The notes beneath the pieces were generated by a model. That model had not been told where the DNA came from. It ran no database searches and saw only the letters and a program-made list of their open reading frames with translations. The translations under genes and the position numbers were made by a program. A stretch of 64,000 bases of DNA, taken from the NCBI RefSeq assembly GCF_002890915.1, contig NZ_POUT01000004.1, forward strand, positions 62,001 to 126,000, written 5' to 3'. The DNA comes from Stutzerimonas stutzeri. Lineage in GTDB: Bacteria > Pseudomonadota > Gammaproteobacteria > Pseudomonadales > Pseudomonadaceae. Below are positions 26,030-35,178 of this stretch, one piece after another; the first letter of the stretch is position 1; every line of letters begins with the position of its first letter.

Positions 26030-26422
26030 ATGAAATTCACGATCGCCCTGTTCGCCCCACCCCACTCGCCGGCCGCGCGCCGGGCGCTGCGCTTCGCCGA
26101 AGCGGTGCTCGCCGGCGGGCACCAGATCGTCCGCCTGTTCTTCTATCAGGACGGCGTGCACACGGCCTCGGCGAATGTCGTGGCGGCACAGGATGAACTG
26201 GATGTGGCGGCCGAGTGGAGCCGCTTCGTCACCACCCACCAGCTCGACGGCGTGGTCTGCATCGCCGCCGGGCTGCGCCGCGGCGTGCTGGATGAGAGCG
26301 AAGCGCAACGCTACCAGCGTCCGGCCGCGAACCTGGCGGAAGGCTGGGAGCTGTCCGGCCTCGGCCAGCTGCATGAAGCAGCGCAGCAGGCCGACCGCCT
26401 GGTCTGCTTCGGAGGTCACTGA
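26030..26422 (+). CDS. tusD: Sulfurtransferase TusD (DsrE family)
   Basis: A 130-residue DsrE-fold protein, the large subunit of the TusBCD complex that relays persulfide sulfur from TusA to TusE for 2-thiouridine at tRNA wobble positions. The active Cys is Cys77 in GVVCIAAG. It starts a four-gene tus cluster with overlapping ends. The start ATG 26030 was chosen from the family N-terminus KFTIALFAPP. Confidence 0.93.
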   Translation: MKFTIALFAPPHSPAARRALRFAEAVLAGGHQIVRLFFYQDGVHTASANVVAAQDELDVAAEWSRFVTTHQLDGVVCIAAGLRRGVLDESEAQRYQRPAANLAEGWELSGLGQLHEAAQQADRLVCFGGH

Positions 26423-26781
26423 TGGCCCGCTCGATGCTCATCATCAGCCGCCAGGCGCCCTGGTCCGGGCCGTCGGCCCGTGAGGCGCTGGACGTCGTGC
26501 TGGCCGGCGGCGCCTTCGAACTGCCGTTGGGGCTGCTGTTCCTCGATGACGGCGTGTTCCAGCTCGCCGCCGCCCAGCAACCGGCGCAACTCGAGCAGAA
26601 GGACCTGACCGCCAACCTGCAGGCGCTGCCGCTGTTCGGTATCGAATCGCTCTACGTCGCACGCCACAGCCTTGCCGAGCGCGGCCTCGACGAACAGGCG
26701 CTGCCCTTGCCCGTCGAAGTCCTCGACGAGGCCGGCCTGCGCGCCCTCATCAACCGCTACGACCATGTGATCACGATCTGA
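26422..26781 (+). CDS. tusC: Sulfurtransferase complex subunit TusC
   Basis: A 119-residue DsrF-like subunit (SMLIISRQAPWSGPSAREALD) of the TusBCD complex. Its start overlaps the tusD stop by one base and it ends overlapping tusB. It lacks a catalytic Cys, as expected. Confidence 0.9.
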   Translation: MARSMLIISRQAPWSGPSAREALDVVLAGGAFELPLGLLFLDDGVFQLAAAQQPAQLEQKDLTANLQALPLFGIESLYVARHSLAERGLDEQALPLPVEVLDEAGLRALINRYDHVITI

Positions 26782-27083
26782 TGGCGACCCTGCACCTGCT
26801 TTCCCATTCGCCGTTCGCCGACAGCCGGCTGACGAGCTGCCTGCAACTGCTGGCCGGCGACGACGCCCTGCTGCTGACTGGCGACGCCACCTATGCCCTG
26901 CGCGCCGGTAGCGGTCCTTGCGAGGCGCTGCAGCGGCTGCCCGCAGGCGTCGCCGTGTTCGCCCTGGAGGAGGATGTCCAGGCCCGCGCACTCGGCGCGC
27001 TGCCGGCGCGCGTGGGCCTGCTGGATTACCCCGGCTTCGTCGAGCTGACCTGCCGCTATCCGCGAACCAACAGCTGGTTATGA
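26781..27083 (+). CDS. tusB: Sulfurtransferase complex subunit TusB
   Basis: A 100-residue DsrH-like protein (ATLHLLSHSPFADSRLTSC), the third TusBCD subunit. It overlaps tusC and tusE, consistent with coupled translation of complex partners. Confidence 0.88.
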   Translation: MATLHLLSHSPFADSRLTSCLQLLAGDDALLLTGDATYALRAGSGPCEALQRLPAGVAVFALEEDVQARALGALPARVGLLDYPGFVELTCRYPRTNSWL

Positions 27084-27415
27084 ACAGCCTGCACGTGGAG
27101 GGGCGCCAGATCGCCCTGGACAAGGACGGTTTCCTGCTCGACCTGCAGGACTGGAGCGAAGCCGTGGCCCAGGCGCTGGCCGAACGGGAGGAACTGCCGC
27201 TGGAAGCCGGGCACTGGGAGATCCTCCGCCTGTTGCGCGAGTTCTACGCCGAATTCCAGCTTTCGCCGGCGACGCGAGCGCTGATCAAATACACCGCCTT
27301 GAAGCTGGGGCCGGACAAGGGCAACAGCCTTTACCTCAATCGTCTATTCAAGGGCACCCCCGCCAAGCTGGCCGCCAAGCTGGCCGGGCTGCCGAAGCCG
27401 AGCAATTGCCTATGA
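27080..27415 (+). CDS. tusE: Sulfur carrier TusE (DsrC family)
   Basis: A 111-residue DsrC/TusE protein. It receives sulfur from TusD on the conserved penultimate Cys (C-terminal SNCL, Cys110) and passes it to MnmA. ATG 27080 overlaps the tusB stop (ATGA). Confidence 0.92.
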   Translation: MNSLHVEGRQIALDKDGFLLDLQDWSEAVAQALAEREELPLEAGHWEILRLLREFYAEFQLSPATRALIKYTALKLGPDKGNSLYLNRLFKGTPAKLAAKLAGLPKPSNCL

Positions 27416-28395
27416 GCCTCGAAACCCCAGCAGAACACCCTTTCGCCCCCTTCGTGCGCATTCTCGGCAAGGGCAAGCGCGGCGCGCGCGACCTGACCCG
27501 TGAAGAAGCCCGCGAGGCCATGGGCATGCTGCTCGACGGCAAGGTCGAGGACGCCCAGCTGGGCGCCTTCCTGATGCTGCTGCGGCACAAGGAAGAGTGC
27601 GCCGAAGAGCTGGCCGGCTTCACCGACGCCGTGCGCGAGCGCCTGCCCATCCCCGCCGTCGAGGTCGACCTGGACTGGCCGAGCTATGCCGGCAAGAAGC
27701 GCCACCTGCCCTGGTATCTGCTGGCGGCCAAGTGCCTGGCCGCCAACGGTATGCGTATCTTGCTGCACGGCGGCGGCGCGCACACCGCCGGGCGCATCTA
27801 CACCGAACAGCAGCTGCAGCTGCTCGGCATCCGCCACTGCGAGGGCTGGGAACAGGTCGCGGCGACAATCGAGCGCGAGCACATCGCCTTCATTCCCCTC
27901 GGCGCCTGGATGCCGGTCTTGCAGCGCATGATCGACATGCGCAACCTGCTCGGGCTGCGTTCGCCGATCCACTCGCTGGCGCGCCTCCTCAACCCGCTGG
28001 GCGCCCGCTGCGGCCTGCAGAGCATCTTCCACCCCGGCTACCAGGACACCCACCGCCAGGCCAGCACGCTGCTGGGCGACAACGCCATCGTCATCAAGGG
28101 CGAAGGCGGCGAAGTCGAAATGAATCCGGACAACCTCTCCCACCTCTACGGCACCCGCGCCGGTATCGCCTGGGACGAGGAATGGCCGCCACTGTCCGAA
28201 CGCCGCCACGTGAAACCGGAGCGCCTGGAGCCACAGCATCTGCTCGCGGTCTGGAACGGCAGCGAAGAAGACGCTTACGGCGAACTGGCGGTAATCGCCA
28301 CCATGGCCCTGGCATTGCGCGGGCTGGGGCAGACGCGCGAAGCGGCATTCGAGCAGGCGCGGCGCTATTGGCAGCAGCGCCATTTATCCAACTAG
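27412..28395 (+). CDS. YbiB/TrpD2-like nucleic-acid-binding phosphoribosyltransferase-fold protein
   Basis: A 327-residue protein of the glycosyl transferase family 3 (anthranilate phosphoribosyltransferase) fold, with an N-terminal helical domain (LTREEAREAMGMLLDGKVEDAQLGAFLM) and the HGGGAHTAGR loop. E. coli YbiB of this group binds nucleic acids and lacks known transferase activity. ATG 27412 overlaps the tusE stop, so it is translationally coupled to the tRNA-thiolation relay, suggesting an RNA-related role. Confidence 0.85.
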   Translation: MSLETPAEHPFAPFVRILGKGKRGARDLTREEAREAMGMLLDGKVEDAQLGAFLMLLRHKEECAEELAGFTDAVRERLPIPAVEVDLDWPSYAGKKRHLPWYLLAAKCLAANGMRILLHGGGAHTAGRIYTEQQLQLLGIRHCEGWEQVAATIEREHIAFIPLGAWMPVLQRMIDMRNLLGLRSPIHSLARLLNPLGARCGLQSIFHPGYQDTHRQASTLLGDNAIVIKGEGGEVEMNPDNLSHLYGTRAGIAWDEEWPPLSERRHVKPERLEPQHLLAVWNGSEEDAYGELAVIATMALALRGLGQTREAAFEQARRYWQQRHLSN

Positions 28396-28479
28396 ACGAT
28401 AGAACCAACCGACTTTTCGGGCACATCGATCGAACCATCGTCCCTAGACTGCCTCCTAATTCGTATACGGGAGGAACAT

Positions 28480-29481
28480 ATGGGTCTGCTCATCGACGGC
28501 CAGTGGCATGATCGCTGGTATGAAAGCACCGACGGAAAATTCGAGCGCGAACAGGCCAAGCGCCGCCACTGGGTGACGGCCGACGGAACCCCTGGCCCCG
28601 ACGGCCTGGAGGGGTTCAAGGCCGAAGCCGGGCGTTATCACCTGTACGTATCACTGGCCTGCCCCTGGGCGCACCGCACGCTGATCTACCGCAAGCTGAA
28701 GGGGCTCGAGCCCTTGATCGGCGTCTCGGTGGTCAGTTGGCTGATGGCCGAACACGGCTGGACCTTCGACCCGGCGACCGGCTCCAGCGGCGACGCCCTG
28801 GACGGCCTCGAGTACCTGCACCAGCGCTACACCCGCGACACCCCGGACTATTCGGGCCGGGTCACGGTGCCGGTGCTCTGGGACCGCGAACGCCAGTGCA
28901 TCGTCAACAACGAGTCCTCCGAAATCATCCGCATGTTCAACGGTGCGTTCGACGAGCTCACCGGCTCACGACTGGATTTCTATCCCGAGATCCTGCGCGA
29001 CGAGATCGATGCGCTCAATGCGCGGATTTACCCCGCCATCAACAACGGTGTCTATCGCGCCGGTTTTGCCACCACACAGGCAGCCTACGAAGAGGCCTTC
29101 GACGAGCTGTTCGACGAACTGGAGCGCATCGAGAGCCGCCTGGGCAAGCAACGCTACCTGGCCGGCGAATACCTGACCGAGGCCGACTGGCGTCTGTTCA
29201 CCACCATGGTTCGCTTCGACGCCGTCTATTTCGGGCACTTCAAGTGCAATCTGCGACGCATCGCAGACTACCCGAACCTGTCCAACTGGCTGCGCGAGCT
29301 GTACCAGTGGCCGGGCGTGGCCGAGACGGTGGATTTCACGCATATCAAGGGGCACTACTACGCCAGCCACCGGCAGATCAATGCCAACGGCATCATCCCG
29401 AAAGGCCCGCGGCTGGAACTCGACCGCCCGCATGACCGCGAACGCCTGCCGGGCCGTGGGATCTGGATGCGCTCGCCTTAA
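28480..29481 (+). CDS. yqjG: Glutathionyl-hydroquinone reductase (YqjG/Xi-class GST)
   Basis: A 333-residue Xi-class glutathione transferase that reduces glutathionyl-hydroquinones. The catalytic Cys61 sits in the SLACPWAHR motif, and a C-terminal helical domain with conserved Tyr residues follows. The N-terminal GLLIDGQWHDRWYE is typical. GGGAGGA precedes ATG 28480. It is monocistronic in appearance. Confidence 0.93.
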   Translation: MGLLIDGQWHDRWYESTDGKFEREQAKRRHWVTADGTPGPDGLEGFKAEAGRYHLYVSLACPWAHRTLIYRKLKGLEPLIGVSVVSWLMAEHGWTFDPATGSSGDALDGLEYLHQRYTRDTPDYSGRVTVPVLWDRERQCIVNNESSEIIRMFNGAFDELTGSRLDFYPEILRDEIDALNARIYPAINNGVYRAGFATTQAAYEEAFDELFDELERIESRLGKQRYLAGEYLTEADWRLFTTMVRFDAVYFGHFKCNLRRIADYPNLSNWLRELYQWPGVAETVDFTHIKGHYYASHRQINANGIIPKGPRLELDRPHDRERLPGRGIWMRSP

Positions 29482-29487
29482 GCTTGA

Positions 29488-29587
29488 AAAGCATCGCCCC
29501 GAGGTCGGGCCTCCCACAAAAGCAGACGGTGCACACTGCACCAGTGGGAGGCGCGCCCTCGCGGCGATGCAGGCCGCAGGCCTGCCC
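29488..29587. repeat. REP-pair (BIME-like) element, copy 1
   Basis: A roughly 100-bp element. The left arm GCATCGCCCCGAGGTCGGGC..CTCCCAC and right arm GTGGGAGGCGCGCCC..CGGCGATGC are inverted to each other, and a CAGGCCGCAGGCCTG palindrome follows. Near-identical copies lie at 48.2 kb (inverted) and 57.2 kb. Confidence 0.7.
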
Positions 29588-29631
29588 CATCCTTCACATG
29601 GCTACAGGGCTACAGTGCCCACCGGCTTCAG

Positions 29632-32211
29632 TCACCCGGCCATACCGTGCTCGAGCATATGGCACATGGCGGTCTTCAGCTTCATCGGCCGCACCGGCTT
29701 GTGCATCAGCATGTGCCCCAGCTCGCGCACCTGCTGCTTGAGCTCGTTACTGTAGTTGGCGGTGATCATCAGCGCCGGCAGCGGGCTGGCGCGCCGCGCG
29801 TTGACCGTGGCGACCACATCGATGCCGGTGTGGCCGTTGTCCAGGTGGTAGTCGGCGATCAGCAGATCGGCCTCGGCATGGAAGTTGTCCACCTGGCGCG
29901 CCAGGTCCTCCTCGGACAGCGCCGTCACCACCACGCAGCCCCACCCTTCCAGCAGGGTGCGCATGCCGGCGCAGATCGCCGTGTCGTTGTCCAGCACCCA
30001 GACGCGCGCGCCCTGTAGCCGTTGCAACAGCAGTTCGGTGGTGTTCGGTTCGGCGCGGGCCTTGGGTGCGCGCTTCGCCAGTGGCACTTCGATGGCGAAG
30101 CGCGAACCGCGCCCCGGCCGCGAGGTGACCTGGATGCGGTGGCCGAGCATGCGCGCGATCTTCTCGACGATGGCCAGCCCCAGACCCAGCCCGCGATCCT
30201 GATTCGGCCGTACGCCCTCGCCACGCTTGAACTCCTGGAAAATCTCCTCGAGCTTGTCGTCGGCGATGCCGACGCCGGTATCCCAGACCTCGATGGACAG
30301 GCTCTGCCGGCGCCGCCGGCAGCCCAGCAGCACGCGGCCCTGCGGCGTGTAGCGGATGGCATTGGTCAGCAGGTTGCGCAGGATGCGCGCGAGCAGCTGG
30401 ATGTCGCTGCGCACCAGCGCCGAACAGGGGATGAAATCCAGCTGCAGCTGCTCGGTGGCAGCGATCTGGTGGAACTCCGTGGAAAGGTTCTCGAGCAGCT
30501 CGCTGACGGCGAACGGGGCGATGTCCGGCTTGATCACGCCGGCGTCCAGTTTGGAGATGTCGACCAGCGTGCCGAGCAGGTTCTCCACGTCCTCCAGCGA
30601 ATTGCTGATGTTGCGGATCAACCCGCCGTTGGGCGTCGCCGGTTGCTCCAGCAGCGCACTGGTGAACAGCCGCGCGGCATTCAGCGGCTGCAGCAGGTCG
30701 TGGCTGACCGCGGCGAGGAACTTGGTCTTCGACAGGTTGGCCAGTTCCGCTTCGCGCTTGGCCTCGCGCAGCCGTGCCTCGACGTGGCTGCGTTCGTCGA
30801 TCTCGCGCAGCAGTTGGTCGTTGAGGCTGGTCAGCTCGGCGGTGCGCTCGCGCACCCGCTGTTCCAGGTTCTGATAGGCCTGGTGCAGCGCCTCGGCGGT
30901 GCGCCGACGGTCGGTGATGTCCTGGATCAGCACGAAGATGCCCGCCACTTCGCCATTGGCCTGGCGGTTCGGCACGTAGGAACGCAGCATGTAGCGCTGC
31001 TGGCCGGCATGGTTGCGCTCGGCCATCTCGAAGCTGACGCTCTCGCCGGACAGCGCGCGGTCGATGTAGGGTTCCAGCTGCCGCCAGTGCTCGCCGCTGT
31101 GCACCTCGCGCAGGGACTGGCCGAGCATGCCGTCGCTGGGCCAGCGGTACCATTCCTCGTAGACCTTGTTGGTGAACTCGTAGGTCAGGTCGGCGGACAC
31201 GTAGGCGATCAATGCCGGCACATGGTCGGTGATCAGGCGGATCCAGCACTCGCTCTCGCGCAGCGCCTCGGCGTGGCGGTAACGCTCGGTGATGTCGGTG
31301 AAGGTGTTGACGAAGCCGCCGGTGGGCAGCGCGTGGGTGCGGATCTCCAGCATGCGGCCGTCGAACAGGCGCTGCTCCAGTTCGCGCACCGGCCGACCCT
31401 TGGCGTCGCGCGTGCCGGGTGTCAGCAGTTTCAGTTCGCTGTCGGCCATGACCTCGGCGAACGGCCGGTGCGCCTCGATCGGCGCCAGCCCGCAGAGTTC
31501 GAGGAAGCGCCGGTTCCACAGTTCCAGCGCGCCCTCCGCGCTGACCATCGCCACGCCCTGGGACAGGTTGTCCACCGCCCGCTGCAGCAGCCGCGACTTC
31601 TGCGCCAGCGCCTGCTCGCGGCGCATGGTTTCGCTGACCTTCACCTCGGTGATGTCGGTGTAGAGGATGACCAGCCCGCCCTCGCGGGTCGGGCGCTCGC
31701 TGACCTGCACCCAGCGCCCGTTGTTCAGCCGGTAGACCGTCGGCTCGTCGCCCTTGCCACGGTGCTCCTCGACGATCAGCCCGGTGCTTTCGGCCAGGCG
31801 CCGCACCTCCGCCAGCCGGGTACCGGCGTTGATGCGCGCGCGCGTGCGCGTCCACAGCGACTTGAAGCGGCGGTTGAACAGCACGATGCGCTGGTCCCGG
31901 TCGAACAGCACGAAGGCATCGGAGATGCTCTCGATGGCATCGACCAGGTGCTGGTGGGCGGTCTCCGCGCGCAGCCGCGCGTCGCTGAGCAACTGGTTGC
32001 TGCCCTTGAGTTCGGCCATCGCCTGGTTCAGCGCGTCGGTACGCTCGCGCACCTGTTCGGCCAGTTCCACCGAATGCTGGAAGGCCGCGTAGGAGGCATC
32101 GCGCCCTGCACCGCTGGATTCGACCCGTTCGATCAGCGCGGCATTGATGCGCTTGAGCTTGAGGTTCTCGCGCTCGAGTTCGGCCTGGCGGGCCAGCAGC
32201 TCAGCGACCAC
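29632..32211 (-). CDS. nahK: Hybrid sensor kinase NahK-like, partner of NosP
   Basis: A protein of about 859 residues. It has an N-terminal coiled coil (about 1-90), three PAS-like domains (about 95-430), a second coiled coil, a HisKA domain with phospho-His about 504 (AAVSHDLLQPL), an HATPase domain (DTGVGIADDKL, GLGLGLAIVEK) and a C-terminal receiver with Asp about 787 (LIADYHL). No N-terminal membrane segment is seen, so it is cytosolic. P. aeruginosa nahK lies directly after nosP, and its kinase signals through HptB in biofilm control. The start is inferred as GTG 32211, overlapping the nosP stop by 11 bases; ATGs further upstream would overlap nosP by about 100. Confidence 0.85.
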   Translation of the reverse strand: MVAELLARQAELERENLKLKRINAALIERVESSGAGRDASYAAFQHSVELAEQVRERTDALNQAMAELKGSNQLLSDARLRAETAHQHLVDAIESISDAFVLFDRDQRIVLFNRRFKSLWTRTRARINAGTRLAEVRRLAESTGLIVEEHRGKGDEPTVYRLNNGRWVQVSERPTREGGLVILYTDITEVKVSETMRREQALAQKSRLLQRAVDNLSQGVAMVSAEGALELWNRRFLELCGLAPIEAHRPFAEVMADSELKLLTPGTRDAKGRPVRELEQRLFDGRMLEIRTHALPTGGFVNTFTDITERYRHAEALRESECWIRLITDHVPALIAYVSADLTYEFTNKVYEEWYRWPSDGMLGQSLREVHSGEHWRQLEPYIDRALSGESVSFEMAERNHAGQQRYMLRSYVPNRQANGEVAGIFVLIQDITDRRRTAEALHQAYQNLEQRVRERTAELTSLNDQLLREIDERSHVEARLREAKREAELANLSKTKFLAAVSHDLLQPLNAARLFTSALLEQPATPNGGLIRNISNSLEDVENLLGTLVDISKLDAGVIKPDIAPFAVSELLENLSTEFHQIAATEQLQLDFIPCSALVRSDIQLLARILRNLLTNAIRYTPQGRVLLGCRRRRQSLSIEVWDTGVGIADDKLEEIFQEFKRGEGVRPNQDRGLGLGLAIVEKIARMLGHRIQVTSRPGRGSRFAIEVPLAKRAPKARAEPNTTELLLQRLQGARVWVLDNDTAICAGMRTLLEGWGCVVVTALSEEDLARQVDNFHAEADLLIADYHLDNGHTGIDVVATVNARRASPLPALMITANYSNELKQQVRELGHMLMHKPVRPMKLKTAMCHMLEHGMAG

Positions 32212-33403
32212 CCCGCCCTCCGGGCCGGCCAATGGCGACGCCGGTGAAGGTCTGGTTGATGTGCATGCCATTGAACTGCTCTCCGTAGGTGTTGAAGCCA
32301 ATCACCTGCTGGCGCCTCAGAAAGGCCGATGTCTGCTCGCTGGTGCCGTTGGCCTCGATCTCCAGGCGGCGCAGGAAACAGTCGCAACCGATGGTCAGCA
32401 ACGGTGGCCCGAGGCGCTGCTCCAGGCGCTCGAACAGCGCTTCGAGGTTGGGCATCAGCGGCCCCGGCTGCATGGCGGTGAGCACGATGCCGTTCTCCAC
32501 CGCGCAATAGAAGGTCAGGCTGAGGTCCTCGTTGACCTTCTGGATCGAGCGCACGTAGTAGTGCTCGTTGATGCGCACCGCCAGGGGGTGGGCGGCGAAC
32601 AGGCGATGGTCGAGCTCGTCGACGCGCACCCCGATCAGCCGGGCGTACTCTTCGGCCGCCGGCTCGGCGTTCAGCTCGTAGACCCGGCGGCTGTTGCTGT
32701 CGGCATGGGTCACCACCAGCTTCTCGCCGCGCGGCAGGATGTGGTGGGTGGTGAACACCTCGAAATCCAGCCAGGTGTTGACCAGCACCACGATGGCCGC
32801 CCCGCTGTGGAATTGGCCGTCGTAATACACGTGGGTGTCGGTCAGGTGATTGTCGTCGCCGGCCGAACCACCGAAATGCGGAATGCTGCCGAACGCCGCG
32901 CTGAGCGCGGCCAGCACCACCTCCTCGCGGCTGGACAGACCATCGAGCAGGGTCAACGCGAAACTGTGGTCCTTGATCGGCGCCAGCGAGTTGCTGCGAC
33001 AGTCGCTGCCCAGGCGCTCGACCAGCTGCTGGGCCTCGATCAGGCTGAAGCGCTCCATCTCGTCGATCAGCTCGCAGGCGATCGAGAAGCTGCGGTGGTC
33101 GAAGCCGATGGCGGTGACGCAGCTGCGTCCATAGCCCTTCGCGGTGATCTCGCCGGCAGAGGTGCAGCCGACCAGCCGGACCCCGCCGAAATACTGGCGT
33201 AGCGCATCACCCAGCGCCGGCAGATCGTATTCGGCCGAGCAGAAGAACAGCACGAAGCCCAGATGTGGATGCATCAACTGGCGTGCCAGATCCTGCGCCA
33301 CCGTCTCGGCCAGGCGCGCCTCGGACATTGCCGTGCGGATTACCTCGCTCTGTTGTTCGCCCACACACCGCACTCCCGCACTGCCGAATAGGATCGACCC
33401 CAT
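32201..33403 (-). CDS. nosP: NosP-like FIST-domain nitric-oxide sensor
   Basis: A 400-residue soluble FIST protein (FIST_N about 50-240, FIST_C about 250-380). In P. aeruginosa NosP binds haem and NO and inhibits the co-cistronic kinase NahK. Gene order and overlap with the kinase here match that arrangement, which is the main basis for the name. ATG 33403 is used; ATG 33328 (SEARLAETV) is a possible shorter start, since neither has a strong ribosome-binding site. Confidence 0.82.
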   Translation of the reverse strand: MGSILFGSAGVRCVGEQQSEVIRTAMSEARLAETVAQDLARQLMHPHLGFVLFFCSAEYDLPALGDALRQYFGGVRLVGCTSAGEITAKGYGRSCVTAIGFDHRSFSIACELIDEMERFSLIEAQQLVERLGSDCRSNSLAPIKDHSFALTLLDGLSSREEVVLAALSAAFGSIPHFGGSAGDDNHLTDTHVYYDGQFHSGAAIVVLVNTWLDFEVFTTHHILPRGEKLVVTHADSNSRRVYELNAEPAAEEYARLIGVRVDELDHRLFAAHPLAVRINEHYYVRSIQKVNEDLSLTFYCAVENGIVLTAMQPGPLMPNLEALFERLEQRLGPPLLTIGCDCFLRRLEIEANGTSEQTSAFLRRQQVIGFNTYGEQFNGMHINQTFTGVAIGRPGGRGGR

Positions 33404-33764
33404 TCTTGGTCAGGGCATATGGCACGAAAATGCTACTTGAGTACCGGAAAAGGCCTGCCTAGGTAGCATCGCGACGAAACAACGCAGGGCAGGCGGCGGA
33501 TTCCCCATCGCGGCGCGGGCCTCCCGATCCGGGCGGCTGGCGCCGCACCTGCGCCAGGGCGCCGAAAACGGCAAAGGCGGACACCTTTGCAGATGTCCGC
33601 CTCCGGCTGGTTAGCAGCGTGACGCACCACGGCGTTCACGCTGCGGTCCAGCCCTTTTCCAGCGGCGGGCGGTGCTCACCCACGGTGGCCCGCGTCGCCG
33701 GTCCCGCCTGAGCCCGACCGTCGGTCCGCACGCGCCGATCGCCCCGGCGCGCGCGGAGGGCGGC
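33404..33764. other. Intergenic region upstream of nosP and downstream of the porin
   Basis: No gene is seen. It holds an inverted repeat ATGCTAC...GTAGCAT (33430-33469) 27 bases before nosP, possibly an operator, and the hairpin at 33575-33602. Otherwise nothing was recognised. Confidence 0.5.
33575..33602 (-). terminator. Possible terminator of the porin gene
   Basis: AGGCGGACA and TGTCCGCCT form a perfect 9-bp stem with a 10-base loop. On the minus strand it is followed by TTGCCGTTTT, a weak T-tract. It lies about 160 bases beyond the porin stop. Confidence 0.4.
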
Positions 33765-34952
33765 TTAGAAGCTCAGCGCTGCCCCCACCGCGAAGGTGCG
33801 GGTGTCTTCGTCGAGAGTCGAATCGTCGCGACCGGAGATTTCGAACTGATTCAGCTCGGCAACCAGGGTGAGGTTGTCGTTGATGCTGTGGAACAGCGCC
33901 ACACCGCGGGTTTCGTAGTCGGCTGCACTACCCAGGCCGTTGCCGTCGTCCTTGGTCTTGCCGTAGGACAACGCCAGGCGGTTCTTGCCGAAGCGGTAGG
34001 AACCCTGCAGCAGGTAGCCGTCGCTGTCGACCTCACGCAGCAGCGCCTCGCCGGCGTTGTTGGTGAAGAACGGGTTGATGCCCTCGGCCTGGAAACCCGA
34101 GGCGGTCAGCGACAGATTGCCCATCTTCGCCTGCACACCGTAGCCGAGGCCCTTGGACGTGACCTTATCGATGCTGCTGTCGGTATTGTCCGAGCTCTGC
34201 TGCATGCCGTTGATCCAGGTGTAGAACTGGGTGCCGCCGAGATCGAACTGGTAGGTCACTTCGGCTTCGAAGCGCGGGGCCTCCTGGTAGGCCTTGTCCA
34301 GCGTGGAGCTGGTGTCCTCGGTGGTGTCCACCGGGTCCATGATGCCGGCGGCGATGCGCAGGCCGCTCATCTCGGGCGAGCGGTAGGTGATCTGCGAGGT
34401 CGGGAACGGGTACGGGTAGCCGGTACCGATGTTGCCGAAGGACACGCCACCGCCATCCACCAGGCCCAGGGTATCGCTCACCTGGCCATAACCGCTGAGC
34501 ATCTCGTCGAGCAGGATGTTGGAGCGGGCGAACAAGCCGAAGTCCTTACCGAACAGCACTTCACCCCATTGCTCGTTGCCGGCAGTGGCGTAGAACTGAC
34601 GGACGTCGATGCCGGTCTCGGTGCCGTTGGTATCGCTGTCGTTGATCGTCACCCAGAACGAGGAGCGGCCGCCGAGCTTGAGGTCGCCGACCTGCTTGGT
34701 GAAATTGAAGCCGATCCAGTTGGGCAGAAAGCCCATCTTGACCCGCGACTGCCGGCGATCGAACTGCTCGCCGTCGCGGTCCACGTCGCTGTTCACGTAG
34801 AAGGTATTGAAATACCCGTCGGTGGAGAAAGTGGTGTCACCCTCGTCGTAGAGCACGATTTCGGCGACTGCCGATTGGCTCACGGTCATGGCGACGGCAC
34901 TGGCCAGGGCCAGTGGCAGCAGGGTTGAAACGGCTTTCTTGTTGTTGTGCAT
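33765..34952 (-). CDS. Outer-membrane porin, general Gram-negative type
   Basis: A 395-residue outer-membrane beta-barrel with an N-terminal signal peptide (core LLPLALASAVAMTV, cleavage after SAVA) and the terminal Phe (VGAALSF) used by the BAM machinery. Alternating strands such as RFEAEVTYQF and NRLALSYG and the YFNTFYV start resemble the trimeric general-porin family. Its solute is unknown. A GGAGAGC-type site precedes ATG 34952. Confidence 0.85.
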   Translation of the reverse strand: MHNNKKAVSTLLPLALASAVAMTVSQSAVAEIVLYDEGDTTFSTDGYFNTFYVNSDVDRDGEQFDRRQSRVKMGFLPNWIGFNFTKQVGDLKLGGRSSFWVTINDSDTNGTETGIDVRQFYATAGNEQWGEVLFGKDFGLFARSNILLDEMLSGYGQVSDTLGLVDGGGVSFGNIGTGYPYPFPTSQITYRSPEMSGLRIAAGIMDPVDTTEDTSSTLDKAYQEAPRFEAEVTYQFDLGGTQFYTWINGMQQSSDNTDSSIDKVTSKGLGYGVQAKMGNLSLTASGFQAEGINPFFTNNAGEALLREVDSDGYLLQGSYRFGKNRLALSYGKTKDDGNGLGSAADYETRGVALFHSINDNLTLVAELNQFEISGRDDSTLDEDTRTFAVGAALSF

Positions 34953-35178
34953 GGCGCTCTCCGCTGTATTGACGACAGACAGTCGTGACGGGAGCGATTA
35001 TCGAAAGACGACCACGCTGCACATACGCTGCGATAGCGGCGAAAGGCTAGCACTTTGGCCGCGGAGGCCGTCTTGCGCTGGAAGCATTCATCCGCCGACC
35101 GCAGGAGCGGCGCTTAGGTCGTACATCCAAAGCATTGCGCAGCACCCCGATCGCCTGGGACGGGGCGGTGGATTTCGC

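Noticed and set aside
30022..32247. Plus-strand open frame of about 740 codons opposite the NahK-like kinase
   Set aside because: Shadow of the kinase gene; no domains and biased composition.
33420..33434. TGGCACGAAAATGCT as a sigma-54 promoter on the plus strand
   Set aside because: The GG and GC elements are nine rather than ten bases apart, and no plus-strand gene follows.
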